From assembly GCF_900240335.1 (NCBI RefSeq), contig NZ_LT964979.1, forward strand, positions 2,046,001-2,110,000: a stretch of DNA of 64,000 bases, given 5' to 3'. The notes beneath the pieces were generated by a model. That model did no database searches. It was not told the origin of the DNA and saw only the letters and a program-made list of their open reading frames with translations. The stretch comes from Flavimobilis massiliensis (lineage in GTDB: Bacteria > Actinomycetota > Actinomycetes > Actinomycetales > Cellulomonadaceae). A program made the translations under genes and the position numbers. Positions 43,924 through 53,110 of the stretch are shown here, in pieces (the stretch's first letter is position 1; the number at the start of each line of letters is the position of its first letter).

Positions 43924-43997
43924 TGGGCCCAGGAGGACTTGAACCTCCGACCTCTTCGTTATCAGCGAAGCGCTCTAACCGCCTGAGCTATGGGCCC
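43924..43997 (-). tRNA. tRNA-Ile (anticodon GAT)
   Basis: 74 nt. Acceptor GGGCCCA/TGGGCCC, anticodon stem CTTCG/CGAAG with loop CTGATAA (anticodon GAT), T arm GGAGGTTCAAGTCCTCC. CCA not encoded. Followed on the same strand by the DLW-39 gene and tRNA-Ala. Confidence 0.96.
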
Positions 43998-44067
43998 GTC
44001 GCCGCTCGCTGCAGGTTTCCCTGCGACGGCAGCGCACCGAGACTACCCCAGCATCGGCCCTCGCTCC

Positions 44068-44098
44068 AAAACGAGGTGCCGGGGAGCCCCGGAGCTCG
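44068..44098 (-). terminator. Terminator of gyrA-DUF3566 transcript
   Basis: On the minus strand a CGAG..CCGGGG/CCCCGG..CTCG hairpin (44072-44098) is followed by TTTT (44068-44071), 3 bp after the DUF3566 stop. It is one of the few here with a T-run. Confidence 0.75.
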
Positions 44099-44101
44099 TC
44101 G

Positions 44102-44623
44102 TCAGTCGTCCGTGAGCGTCATGTGCACGCCGCCCACGAGGGCTGCGACGACGTTGTAGAGGAACGCTCCGATCGTCGAGAGCGCCGTCATGAGGACGAC
44201 ATCGACGACAGCGATGATCATCGCGAGGGAGACGACGCGATCGCGTTCAACGTACTGGAGGATGTCGAGCTCGGACTCGGTCCCGACGATCTTCCGGATC
44301 GTCTCGTCGATCGACGTGAACACCCCGAGGTCGTTGAGCGCGTACCAAAACACGAAGGCCGCGACGACGATCATGATGCCGATCGCGATCGACAGGAGGA
44401 ACGCCATCTTCATGACGGACCACGGGTCGATGCGCGAGAGCGTGAGACGGACCTTGCGCGGCGCGTAGTCCTCCTCGTCGAGGTGCTCGTCGTCGTGCTC
44501 GTCCACGGGCCTCGGGGCGCTGGTCGGCGCGGGCACCGGACCTGACCCGGCGGGCGCGTCAGGACGCGGTGCCGGGGTCTTCGGGGTGATCGCCGGCGGT
44601 GCGGCGTCCTGCTTCTCGGTCAC
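44102..44623 (-). CDS. DUF3566 membrane protein
   Basis: 173 residues: a Pro-rich cytoplasmic N-terminus (1-45), an acidic patch (HDDEHLDEEDY), then VRLTLSRIDPWSVMKMAFLL leading into two or three membrane helices. This family follows gyrA throughout actinobacteria. GTG start overlaps the gyrA stop (GTGA), so it is co-translated with gyrase. Function unknown. Confidence 0.9.
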   Translation of the reverse strand: MTEKQDAAPPAITPKTPAPRPDAPAGSGPVPAPTSAPRPVDEHDDEHLDEEDYAPRKVRLTLSRIDPWSVMKMAFLLSIAIGIMIVVAAFVFWYALNDLGVFTSIDETIRKIVGTESELDILQYVERDRVVSLAMIIAVVDVVLMTALSTIGAFLYNVVAALVGGVHMTLTDD

Positions 44624-47292
44624 GCTCGCTCCTCCTCGGTGCCCGTCACGTCGATGTCAGCGACGTCGGTCGTCCCAGTCTGCCCCGCCTCGGCGGTGTC
44701 GGCCTCCTCCTGCAGGGGGACCGTCCCGTCCGTGGACGCGGCGTCGGCGACGAGACCCTCGCCGTCGGTGGCCTCGTCGTCGTCCGCGGACTCCTCGTTG
44801 CGGGCGACGGCGATGATCCGGTCGTTCTTGTCGGGCTTGGCGAAGATCACGCCCTGCGAGGTGCGCCGGGTCGGGTTGACCTCACGCACCGCGGACCGCA
44901 CGATCTTGCCGCGTTCCATGATGACGAGCACCTCGTCGTCCTCGTCGACGACGAGGGCGCCGACGAGGTCACCGTTCCGCTCGGGCAGGTTCGCGACGCG
45001 GATGCCGAGCCCGCCTCGGCCCTGGAGCCGGTAGTTGTCAACCGTGAGCTGCGTGCGCTTCGCGATGCCGCCCTCGGTCACGGTGAAGAGGAACGCGTCG
45101 TCACGGACGACGTCCATCGCGAGCAAGTCGTCGCCGTCGCGGAACTTCATGCCCGTGACGCCCGACGTCGAACGTCCCATGGGCCGTACCTGCTCGTCGT
45201 TCGCCGTGAAGCGGATCGACTGGCCCTTGCGGCTCACGAGGATGACGTCATCGACCGGGTCGACGATCCGCGCCGAGACGAGCTCGTCGGCCGTGCCCTC
45301 GTCGTCCTCGCGGAGGTTGATCGCGATGAGGCCGGCGGTGCGGTTCGTGTCGTACTCGGTCAGGCGCGTCTTCTTGACGAGGCCTCGCTTCGTCGCGAGA
45401 AGGAGGTACCCCGCGTCCTCGTACGTCCGCAGCGCGAGTACCTGGGCGATCCGCTCGTCAGGCTGGAACGCGAGAAGGTTCGCGACGTGCTGCCCCTTGG
45501 CATCGCGGCCGCCCTCGGGCAGCTCGTACGCCTTGGCACGGTAGACGCGGCCGAAGTTCGTGAAGAACAGCAGCCAGTTGTGGGTCGAGGTGACGAAGAA
45601 GTGGTCGACGATGTCGTCCTCGCGCAGCTGTGCGCCGCGGACGCCCTTGCCACCACGCTTCTGCGCCCGGTAGTTGTCGGTGCGGGTGCGCTTGACGTAA
45701 CCGCCGCGGGTGATGGTGACGACCATCTCCTCCTCAGCGATGAGGTCCTCGATCGAGACCTCGCCGTCGAACGGGAGGATTGTCGTGCGGCGCTCGTCGC
45801 CGTAGCGGCCGACGGTCTCGTCGAGCTCGTCGCCGACGATCTCGCGCTGGCGGTCCTCGCTCGCGAGGATCGCGTTGTAGTCGGCGATGCGCGCCATGAG
45901 CTCGGCGTGCTCGTCGGCGATCTTCTGACGCTCCATCGCGGCGAGCGCGCGCAGCTGGAGGGCGAGGATCGCACGGGCCTGGATCTCGTCGACGTCGAGG
46001 AGGCGCATGAGGCCTTCGCGGGCATCGTCGACGGTCGCGGACGCGCGGATGAGCGCAATGACCTCGTCGAGCATGTCGAGGGCCTTGAGGTAGCCCGTGA
46101 GGATGTGGGCGCGCTCCTCGGCCTCGCGGAGCATGAAGCGGGTCCGGCGGACAATGACGTCCATCTGGTGCGTCGTCCAGTGGCGGATGAACGCGTCGAG
46201 CGACAGGGTGCGTGGCACGCCGTCGACGAGGGCGATCATGTTCGCGCCGAACGTGTCCTGGAGCTGCGTGTGCTTGTAGAGGTTGTTGAGGACGACCTTC
46301 GCGACAGCGTCGCGCTTGAGGACGATGACGAGCCGCTGACCGGTGCGGCCCGAGGTCTCGTCACGCAGGTCGGCGATGCCGCCGAGACGGCCGTCCTTGA
46401 CGAGGTCGGCGATCTTCGCGGCGAGGTTGTCGGGGTTGACCTGGTACGGCAGCTCGGTGACGACGAGGCACGTGCGGCCCTGGATCTCCTCGACGTTGAC
46501 GACGGCACGCATCGTGATCGAGCCGCGACCCGTGCGGTACATGTCCTCGATCCCGCGGCGGCCGAGCACCGAGGCGCCCGTCGGGAAGTCCGGACCTTTG
46601 ATCTCACCGATGAGGGCCTCGAGGAGCTCCTCGCGGCTCGCACCCGGGTGGGCGAGGTGCCACCGGACGCCAGCGGCGACCTCGCGCATGTTGTGCGGCG
46701 GGATGTTCGTCGCCATGCCGACGGCGATGCCGGCGGAGCCGTTGACGAGGAGGTTGGGGAACCGCGCCGGCAGGACGACGGGCTCCTGGGTGCGACCGTC
46801 GTAGTTGTCCTGGAAGTCGACGGTCTCCTTGTCGATGTCCCGGACCATCTCCATGGCGAGCGGCGCCATGCGGCACTCGGTGTACCGGGGTGCTGCGGCG
46901 GGGTCGTTGCCGGGGGAGCCGAAGTTCCCCTGCCCGGCGATGAGCGGGTAGCGCAACGACCAGTCCTGGACGAGGCGCACCATCGCGTCGTAGATCGCGG
47001 TGTCACCGTGCGGGTGGTACTTGCCCATGACGTCGCCGACGACGCGCGTGCACTTGGAGAAGGCGCGGTCGGGGCGGTAGCCGCCGTCGTACATCGCGTA
47101 GAGCACGCGTCGGTGGACGGGCTTGAGGCCGTCGCGGACGTCGGGCAGCGCGCGCGAGACGATGACGCTCATCGCGTAGTCGAGGAACGACTTCTGCATC
47201 TCCTGCTGGAGGTCGACCTGGTCGATCCGTCCGTGGTTGACGACGTCGTACGCGTCGCCGGTCGTCCCGTTCTCGGGGGTGTTCTCGCTCAC
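44620..47292 (-). CDS. gyrA: DNA gyrase subunit A
   Basis: 890 residues. Catalytic Tyr is in AAPRYTECRM, the quinolone-determining region reads YHPHGDTAIYDAMVRL (Thr at the position equivalent to E. coli Ser83), and the C-terminal domain has six beta-pinwheel blades with the GyrA-box-like QKRGGKG. An acidic tail follows. GTG at 47292 with GAAGGA upstream; an 18-codon longer frame is unlikely. With GyrB it introduces negative supercoils. Confidence 0.97.
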   Translation of the reverse strand: MSENTPENGTTGDAYDVVNHGRIDQVDLQQEMQKSFLDYAMSVIVSRALPDVRDGLKPVHRRVLYAMYDGGYRPDRAFSKCTRVVGDVMGKYHPHGDTAIYDAMVRLVQDWSLRYPLIAGQGNFGSPGNDPAAAPRYTECRMAPLAMEMVRDIDKETVDFQDNYDGRTQEPVVLPARFPNLLVNGSAGIAVGMATNIPPHNMREVAAGVRWHLAHPGASREELLEALIGEIKGPDFPTGASVLGRRGIEDMYRTGRGSITMRAVVNVEEIQGRTCLVVTELPYQVNPDNLAAKIADLVKDGRLGGIADLRDETSGRTGQRLVIVLKRDAVAKVVLNNLYKHTQLQDTFGANMIALVDGVPRTLSLDAFIRHWTTHQMDVIVRRTRFMLREAEERAHILTGYLKALDMLDEVIALIRASATVDDAREGLMRLLDVDEIQARAILALQLRALAAMERQKIADEHAELMARIADYNAILASEDRQREIVGDELDETVGRYGDERRTTILPFDGEVSIEDLIAEEEMVVTITRGGYVKRTRTDNYRAQKRGGKGVRGAQLREDDIVDHFFVTSTHNWLLFFTNFGRVYRAKAYELPEGGRDAKGQHVANLLAFQPDERIAQVLALRTYEDAGYLLLATKRGLVKKTRLTEYDTNRTAGLIAINLREDDEGTADELVSARIVDPVDDVILVSRKGQSIRFTANDEQVRPMGRSTSGVTGMKFRDGDDLLAMDVVRDDAFLFTVTEGGIAKRTQLTVDNYRLQGRGGLGIRVANLPERNGDLVGALVVDEDDEVLVIMERGKIVRSAVREVNPTRRTSQGVIFAKPDKNDRIIAVARNEESADDDEATDGEGLVADAASTDGTVPLQEEADTAEAGQTGTTDVADIDVTGTEEERA

Positions 47293-47362
47293 CGTCTCGT
47301 TCCTTCGCTCGGCGCTGGGCCGGGTCGTGCGTGGGGTTCCTGTCACTGGGGCCGGGCGGCCG

Positions 47363-49390
47363 TCAGATGTCGAGGAACCTCACGTCCTTGGCGTTGCGCT
47401 GGATGAAAGAGCGTCGCTGCTCGACGTCCTCACCCATGAGCACGGAGAAGACCTCGTCAGCCGTCGCCGCGTCGTCGAGGGTCACCTGGAGGAGGGTCCG
47501 GTGCTCCGGGTCCATCGTCGTGTCCCAGAGCTCGGAGTAGTCCATCTCGCCGAGACCCTTGTAGCGCTGGATCCCGTTGTCCTTGGGGATGCGCCGGCCA
47601 GCGGCGAGGCCGGCCGCAAGGGCCTGGTCGCGCTCGGCGTCCGAGTAGACGTAGTCGTGCGGAGCGTTCGACCACTTGAGACGGTAGAGCGGCGGCTGCG
47701 CGAGGTAGACGTGGCCGTGCTCGATGAGCGGTCGCATGAAGCGGAACAGCAGCGTGAGCAGAAGCGTCGCGATGTGCTTGCCGTCGACGTCGGCGTCGGC
47801 CATGAGGACGATCTTGTGGTACCGGAGCTTGTCGATGTCGAAGTCTTCGGAGATGCCCGTACCGAAGGCGGTGATGAGCCCCTGGACCTCGAGGTTGCTG
47901 AGCGCGCGGTCGAGGCGTGCCCGCTCGACGTTGAGGATCTTGCCTCGGATGGGCATGATCGCCTGGTTGTAGGGGTTGCGGCCGCGGACGGCGGAGCCGC
48001 CGGCGGAGTCGCCCTCGACGACGAAGATCTCGGACTCTTCGGGCTTGTTGGACTGGCAGTCCTTGAGCTTGCCCGGCATCGACGAGGTGCCGAGGAGGCT
48101 CTTGCGCGTCGCCTCGCGCGCCTTGCGCGCCGCGAGCCGCGCCTGAGCGGCCTGGACGGCCTTGCGGATGATGTCCTTGGCCTCGTTGGGGTGGGACTCG
48201 AGCCAGTCGCCGAGGCGGTCGTTGACGACGCTCTGGACGAAGGTCTTCGCCTCGGTGTTGCCGAGTTTCGTTTTCGTCTGGCCCTCGAACTGCGGCTCGC
48301 CGAGCTTCACCGAGACGACGGCGGTGAGCCCCTCGCGGACGTCGTCGCCCGTGAGGTTCTCGTCCTTGTCCTTGAGGAGACCCTTGGCGCGCGCGTAGCG
48401 ATTGACGAGGGACGTCATCGCCGCACGGAAGCCCTCCTCGTGGGTACCGCCCTCGGTCGTCGAGATCGTGTTCGCGTACGTGTGCACCGATTCGGAGTAG
48501 GCACCCGTCCACTGCATCGCGATCTCGAGGGAGATGCGACGGTCGGTGTCCTCCGCCTCGAAGTCGATGATCTCGGGGTGGACGAGCTCGACCTTCTTCA
48601 TCGAGTTGAGGTGACGGACGTAGTCCGTGAGTCCTTCGTCGTAGCGGTACGTCACGGTGCGGTGCCGAGGCGCGTCGTCGTCGGTGTCGCTCGCCAACTC
48701 GTCCTCGTCGACCTCCAGGGCGCGCTCGTCGGTGAGCGTGATCTGGAGGCCCTTGTTGAGGAACGCCATCTGCTGGAAGCGGGCGCGGAGCGTCTCGTAG
48801 TCGAAGGTCGTCGACTCGAAGATGGTGTCGTCGGCCCAGAAGGTCTGCGTCGTGCCGGTCTCGTCGGTCGGGGCGCCCTGACGGAGCGTTCCCACGGGCT
48901 TGCCCCCGTCGGCGAAGGACTGGTTCCACGTGAAACCATCGCGCTTGATCTCGGTCTCGACCCGCGTTGAGAGCGCGTTGACGACGGAGATGCCGACGCC
49001 GTGGAGGCCTCCCGAGACGGCGTACCCGCCGCCGCCGAACTTGCCGCCCGCATGGAGGATCGTCATGACGACCTCGACCGTGGGGCGACCTTCGGTCGGG
49101 TGAAGCGCGACGGGGATGCCGCGGCCGTTGTCGACGACCCTGACACCACCATCGTCGAGGAGCGTGACCTCGATGTGGTCGCAGTAGCCTGCGAGCGCTT
49201 CATCCACAGCGTTGTCCACAACCTCGTAGACGAGGTGGTGGAGCCCACGCTCACCGGTCGAGCCGATGTACATCCCGGGACGCTTGCGGACCGCTTCGAG
49301 GCCCTCGAGGACCGTGATCGAGGAGGCGTCGTAGCTGGGAGCGGAGGCCGTCGGGGATCCCGCGTCCGTGGTGCTCGGCTGGTCAGTCAC
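47363..49390 (-). CDS. gyrB: DNA gyrase subunit B
   Basis: 675 residues. GHKL ATPase (YEVVDNAVDEAL, DNGRGIPV, GGLHGVGISVVNALS), transducer, TOPRIM with EGDSAGGSA and DADVDGKHIATLLLT, and C-terminal KDVRFLDI. Start is GTG at 49390, with GAGGAG about 16 bases upstream and no close ribosome site. A TTGTCCACA 9-mer (49212-49220) and a near-parS (48922-48937) lie within the coding sequence. Confidence 0.97.
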   Translation of the reverse strand: MTDQPSTTDAGSPTASAPSYDASSITVLEGLEAVRKRPGMYIGSTGERGLHHLVYEVVDNAVDEALAGYCDHIEVTLLDDGGVRVVDNGRGIPVALHPTEGRPTVEVVMTILHAGGKFGGGGYAVSGGLHGVGISVVNALSTRVETEIKRDGFTWNQSFADGGKPVGTLRQGAPTDETGTTQTFWADDTIFESTTFDYETLRARFQQMAFLNKGLQITLTDERALEVDEDELASDTDDDAPRHRTVTYRYDEGLTDYVRHLNSMKKVELVHPEIIDFEAEDTDRRISLEIAMQWTGAYSESVHTYANTISTTEGGTHEEGFRAAMTSLVNRYARAKGLLKDKDENLTGDDVREGLTAVVSVKLGEPQFEGQTKTKLGNTEAKTFVQSVVNDRLGDWLESHPNEAKDIIRKAVQAAQARLAARKAREATRKSLLGTSSMPGKLKDCQSNKPEESEIFVVEGDSAGGSAVRGRNPYNQAIMPIRGKILNVERARLDRALSNLEVQGLITAFGTGISEDFDIDKLRYHKIVLMADADVDGKHIATLLLTLLFRFMRPLIEHGHVYLAQPPLYRLKWSNAPHDYVYSDAERDQALAAGLAAGRRIPKDNGIQRYKGLGEMDYSELWDTTMDPEHRTLLQVTLDDAATADEVFSVLMGEDVEQRRSFIQRNAKDVRFLDI

Positions 49391-49718
49391 TGGAAGAGGT
49401 GCTCCTCGGCTCGACGCTTGAAGTTCCGTGCTCTGCGGCGCCGCGCGCGAGCCCCGACCGCGGTCGGAGCATCGTCGCGACCGCGGGCCGTCGGACGGTC
49501 CGCAGCACTGTTCGCCCCAGACGAGGGGAGTCGAGCGAGCGCCGGTCGGGGGGCTCGTGACGTCCCCGTCGACGGGGTGTTGCCACGGGCCTGGCCCAAC
49601 CTGTCCAGTCTACCTGCGACGGGCGGAATATCGGGCCTCAAACCCGTTATCCACAGTGATTTTCACAGCCATGACACGTCTTCCGCTGGTTCATGCACAG
49701 ACGCCTGTGGATAACCTG
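49391..49718. promoter_or_regulatory. gyrB upstream region with paired DnaA boxes
   Basis: Contains two exact E. coli-type DnaA boxes in opposite orientation, TTATCCACA (49647-49655) and TGTGGATAA (49706-49714), the second only 4 bp before the dciA stop codon, and a perfect 14-bp palindrome CCCCGTCGACGGGG (49564-49577). No gene seen. Likely holds the gyrB promoter, with possible DnaA control. Confidence 0.6.
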
Positions 49719-50303
49719 TCAGCCCCACGTGTCCCGCGGTCCCCGACCCTTGACCCGCCGCGGTCCCCGACCGAAGGACCGCACGGTCGGACCGACGATC
49801 TTCAGCTCCTCGACCACCCCCTGGCCAAGTTCCTGCGCGAGCCTCCCGAGGAGCGACGGGCGGAGGAACTCGAGCTGCGTCGCCCACGCGGTCGAGCCGG
49901 CCTGGACGACGAGGACACCCGCGTCGAACGTCAGCGGAGTCGCATGCTCAGCGATCTCGTCGCCCACGACCTCCCGCCAGCGACCGATGACGCCACCGAC
50001 CGAGACGTCCTTCGTCCAGCCACGCTCCGCGAGCAGACGCCCGACGACATCGCCGAAGAGCTGCGGATCCCGGCCCCCGGGCCGCGGCCCGGACCGCTGC
50101 TCGGCGAGCGGCGACGGTGACGTCACACCCGGCCGTGCGCCTCGCTCGCGCGCCGCTGCGCGAGCCCGGTTGAACGCTTCCTTGGCTACCTGCTGCGGCG
50201 ACGGCAGCTCGACGAGGTCACGCACGTCCGGCGCAGGGCCGTCCGGATCGATCGCCGGCACACCTCGAGGCCGGGGGAGCTCGACAGGATCATCGGGCGA
50301 CAC
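49719..50303 (-). CDS. dciA: DciA-like replicative helicase loader (DUF721)
   Basis: 194 residues from a GTG at 50303 that overlaps the recF 3' end by 14 bp and has GAGGT upstream. The DUF721 domain covers about 85-170 (WREVVGDEIAEHATPLTFDAGVLVV and STAWATQLEFLRPSLL). In actinobacteria and most bacteria lacking DnaC/DnaI, DciA recruits DnaB helicase to the origin. The first 80 residues are Pro/Arg-rich and disordered. Part of the dnaN-recF-dciA-gyrB-gyrA series. Confidence 0.9.
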   Translation of the reverse strand: MSPDDPVELPRPRGVPAIDPDGPAPDVRDLVELPSPQQVAKEAFNRARAAARERGARPGVTSPSPLAEQRSGPRPGGRDPQLFGDVVGRLLAERGWTKDVSVGGVIGRWREVVGDEIAEHATPLTFDAGVLVVQAGSTAWATQLEFLRPSLLGRLAQELGQGVVEELKIVGPTVRSFGRGPRRVKGRGPRDTWG

Positions 50304-51507
50304 GGGTGACCTCGCCGCCGTGCACGTCGAAACGCACCCCGACGAGAGACTCCGGGACGTCACCCGGCACCGCCGCCGTGATGAGCACCTGACGCGCCGG
50401 CGCGACGAGATCCGCGAGCCGCTGCCTACGCCGGACGTCGAGCTCCGCGAACACGTCGTCGAGGACGAGCACAGGTTCCCCGTCCTCGCGCGAGTCTGCG
50501 ACCCAGAGGTCGTCGTCGGAGTCCCCGACGCCCTCCGTGAGGAGGCTGTACGACGCGAGCCGGAGCGCGAGCGCGAACGACCACGACTCACCGTGACTCG
50601 CATAGCCCTTCGCAGGCAGGCCGCCGAGAGTGAGCACGAGATCGTCGCGGTGCGGACCGACGAGGCACACGCCCCGCTCGATCTCCTTGGGTCGAAGCCG
50701 TGACATCGCCTCGAGCAGCTGAGCCTCGATCTCGGCGACCGTCGGCACGTGATCGGTCTCCGGGAGGTCGAGCGCAGCCACGAGGCTCGAGCGATAGGCG
50801 ATCTCCGCCCGTCCCTGCCCCGCGCTCACACGGTCGTACGCGTCGTCGACGAAGGGCGCGAGCCCGACGACGAGACGCTGCCGGACCGCGATGATCTCGG
50901 CGCCCAGCACTGCGAGCTTCGCGTCCCAGACGTCGAGCGTGCGCAGGTCCGGGGAGCCTGCTGCGTCGTCGCTCGTGCTCCGACCCCGACGTCGCGGGCC
51001 GCCGGCCGTCTTGAGGAGCGCGGAACGCTGGCGCAGCACACGCTCGTAGTCCGCGAGCACGGACGCGAGCCGAGGGCTCACGAGGATCATGAGGTCATCG
51101 AGAAACCGACGACGCGCGTCCGGGTCACCCTTGACGAGCACGAGGTCCTCGGGCGCGAAGAGGACGGTGCGGAGGATCCCGACGACGTCCCGGACGCGTG
51201 GGACGGGTGAGCGGTTGAGGCGTGCCCTGTTCGCGCGACCGACGTTGATCTCGAGATCGATCGTCGAGGCTCGGTCTCCCCGGACGACCCGGGTCCGGAC
51301 GACCGCCCTCTGCTCGCCCGCGCGGACGAGGGCGGCGTCGTTCGCGACCCGGTGGGAGCCGAGGGTCGCGACGTAACCGATCGCCTCGACGAGGTTCGTC
51401 TTGCCCTGACCGTTGGGCCCGACGAACGCGTTGACGCCCGGTTCGAGCTCGAGGTCGACCTGCGTGTAGGAGCGAAAGTCCTGCAGCGAGAGGTGAGAGA
51501 CGTGCAC
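50290..51507 (-). CDS. recF: DNA recombination/replication repair protein RecF
   Basis: 405 residues. SMC-like ATPase: Walker A GPNGQGKTNLVEAI, Walker B VLVLDDVFAELD, signature-like HGESWSFALALRLA. It loads RecA at gapped DNA with RecOR. Lies 14 bp after dnaN and overlaps dciA. Confidence 0.96.
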   Translation of the reverse strand: MHVSHLSLQDFRSYTQVDLELEPGVNAFVGPNGQGKTNLVEAIGYVATLGSHRVANDAALVRAGEQRAVVRTRVVRGDRASTIDLEINVGRANRARLNRSPVPRVRDVVGILRTVLFAPEDLVLVKGDPDARRRFLDDLMILVSPRLASVLADYERVLRQRSALLKTAGGPRRRGRSTSDDAAGSPDLRTLDVWDAKLAVLGAEIIAVRQRLVVGLAPFVDDAYDRVSAGQGRAEIAYRSSLVAALDLPETDHVPTVAEIEAQLLEAMSRLRPKEIERGVCLVGPHRDDLVLTLGGLPAKGYASHGESWSFALALRLASYSLLTEGVGDSDDDLWVADSREDGEPVLVLDDVFAELDVRRRQRLADLVAPARQVLITAAVPGDVPESLVGVRFDVHGGEVTRVAR

Positions 51508-51521
51508 CCGGACCCCGGGTG

Positions 51522-52652
51522 TCAGCTCGCGAAGCGGATGGGCACGAGCAGGTAGCGGTAGTGCGTCTGCGACTCACCCTCGAGGGAGTCTTGCCCGGTG
51601 AACTCGACCGGCTTGTTGGGGTGCGTGAAGCTCAGCCGGACGAAGTCCGTGCCGAGAGCCCCCAGCCCGTCGAGCAGGAAGGTCGGGTTGAACGCGACCG
51701 AGATGTCCTCGCCGACGAGGAGCGCCTCGAGGGCTTCCGACGCCTGGGCGTCGTCGCCCTGCCCTGCGTTGAGGACGACCTGACCGTCGGAGAAGGACAG
51801 CCGGATCGGGGTGTTGCGCTCGGCGACGAGCGAGACACGCTTGCTCGCCTCGATGAGTGCCGAGGTCGCCACGACCGCGTGGATCGGGGTCTCGTCGGGG
51901 AAGAGCCTGCGGACAGGCGGGTAGTCACCGTCGGTGAGCTGCGACGTCGTGTGGCGTCCGCCTGCTTCGAACCCGATGAGGTCGACGCCTGCACCGGTCG
52001 AGAGCGCGACGGAGACGTCGCCCGACGAGCCGAGCGACTTGGCGACCTCGGAGAGCGTGCGGGCCCGGACGAGCGCGACCTCGGAGATGTCGGTCTGTGC
52101 CGGCCGCCACGGCAGTTCGCGGAGCGCGAGACGGTAGCGGTCAGTCGCCAGGAGGGTGATCGTCGAACCCTCGAGCTCGGCACGCACTCCCGTGAGCAGC
52201 GGCAGGGTGTCGTCCTTGCTCGCCGCGACAGACACCTGGGCGACCGCCTCGGTGAGCTCGTCGCCCGAGATGACACCGACGACCTGCGGCATCGTCGGGA
52301 GAGCGGGGTAGTCCTCGACGGGCATCGTGAGGAGCGAAAAGCGGCTCGAACCGCACGTGACGTTGACCTTCGTGCCCTCGAGGACGACGTCGACCGGCCG
52401 GTTGGGGAGCGCACGCGAGATCTCGGCGAGAAGGCGTCCGGAAACGAGCACCTCGCCGGCCTCGGCGACCTCGGCGGGGATCTCGGAGCGGGCCGAGACC
52501 TCGTAGTCGAACGTAGACAGGCGGAGCACACCGACGGGGTCGGCCTCGATCCGTACTCCGGCGAGGACGGGCGCCGGCGGACGGGCGGGCAGTGTCCGGG
52601 CCGCCCAGGTGACGGCCTCGGCCAGGACGTCGCGCTCGACGCGGAACTTCAT
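51522..52652 (-). CDS. dnaN: DNA polymerase III sliding clamp
   Basis: 376 residues, three clamp folds, normal length. N-terminus MKFRVERDVLAEAVTWAA, C-terminus YRYLLVPIRFAS. ATG at 52652 has AAGGAG ten bases upstream; the in-frame ATG at 52772 would add 40 unrelated residues. First gene left of oriC. Confidence 0.97.
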   Translation of the reverse strand: MKFRVERDVLAEAVTWAARTLPARPPAPVLAGVRIEADPVGVLRLSTFDYEVSARSEIPAEVAEAGEVLVSGRLLAEISRALPNRPVDVVLEGTKVNVTCGSSRFSLLTMPVEDYPALPTMPQVVGVISGDELTEAVAQVSVAASKDDTLPLLTGVRAELEGSTITLLATDRYRLALRELPWRPAQTDISEVALVRARTLSEVAKSLGSSGDVSVALSTGAGVDLIGFEAGGRHTTSQLTDGDYPPVRRLFPDETPIHAVVATSALIEASKRVSLVAERNTPIRLSFSDGQVVLNAGQGDDAQASEALEALLVGEDISVAFNPTFLLDGLGALGTDFVRLSFTHPNKPVEFTGQDSLEGESQTHYRYLLVPIRFAS

Positions 52653-53110
52653 CTGCTCGCACTCCTTCTCGGTTCGGCACCCGTGAGCTCGCACCGAGAC
52701 ACAGGTCGGGAAGAAGACTACGCGACCTCGACGGTTGGGGTCATCTCTGAGCAGATGGTCCGGGAAGACCATCGATCTCGTGCTGCGGGTGTCGGGCGGT
52801 GAGGCTCATGAAGGTGATGTGGATTCCCTCATGAGAGAACTGTCATCGTCGTCGTAGGGCTTGTGGATCCTGGGGAAAGCACATGTTCTTGCAGGTCAGC
52901 CTTCGAAAGTTGTGGTTCGACGTACTCGTGGAGGACATGTGGACAACGGCGAACCGCTGTGGACGGAGGGATGTTGCCTCAGGACTGTCCCCTGTTCTGC
53001 ACCGACGTGTCCACAGATCCATGGGTGTCGTCCACCGTTGTCCACAGGCCTGTGCACAGGTGTGGAAAGACATCCCACGTGACTCTCGATGCCATGTCGA
53101 GAGTTGGGCC
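52653..53110. other. oriC, dnaA-dnaN intergenic region
   Basis: 458 bp with about eight DnaA-box-like 9-mers: TGTGGATTC (52818), TGTGGATCC (52862), TGTGGACAA (52938, exact actinobacterial consensus), TGTGGACGG (52958), GTGTCCACA (53007), TTGTCCACA (53038, exact) and TGTGGAAAG (53061), plus weaker copies. Position between dnaA and dnaN is that of the chromosomal origin in this phylum. No pronounced AT-rich unwinding element stands out; 52830-52910 is the least GC-rich part. Confidence 0.9.

Noticed and set aside
44599..47406. 935-codon open frame antisense to gyrA
   Set aside because: Shadow of gyrA: in high-GC codon usage the antisense frame rarely meets a stop. The same applies to long antisense frames over sdhA, pknB, pstP and gyrB.
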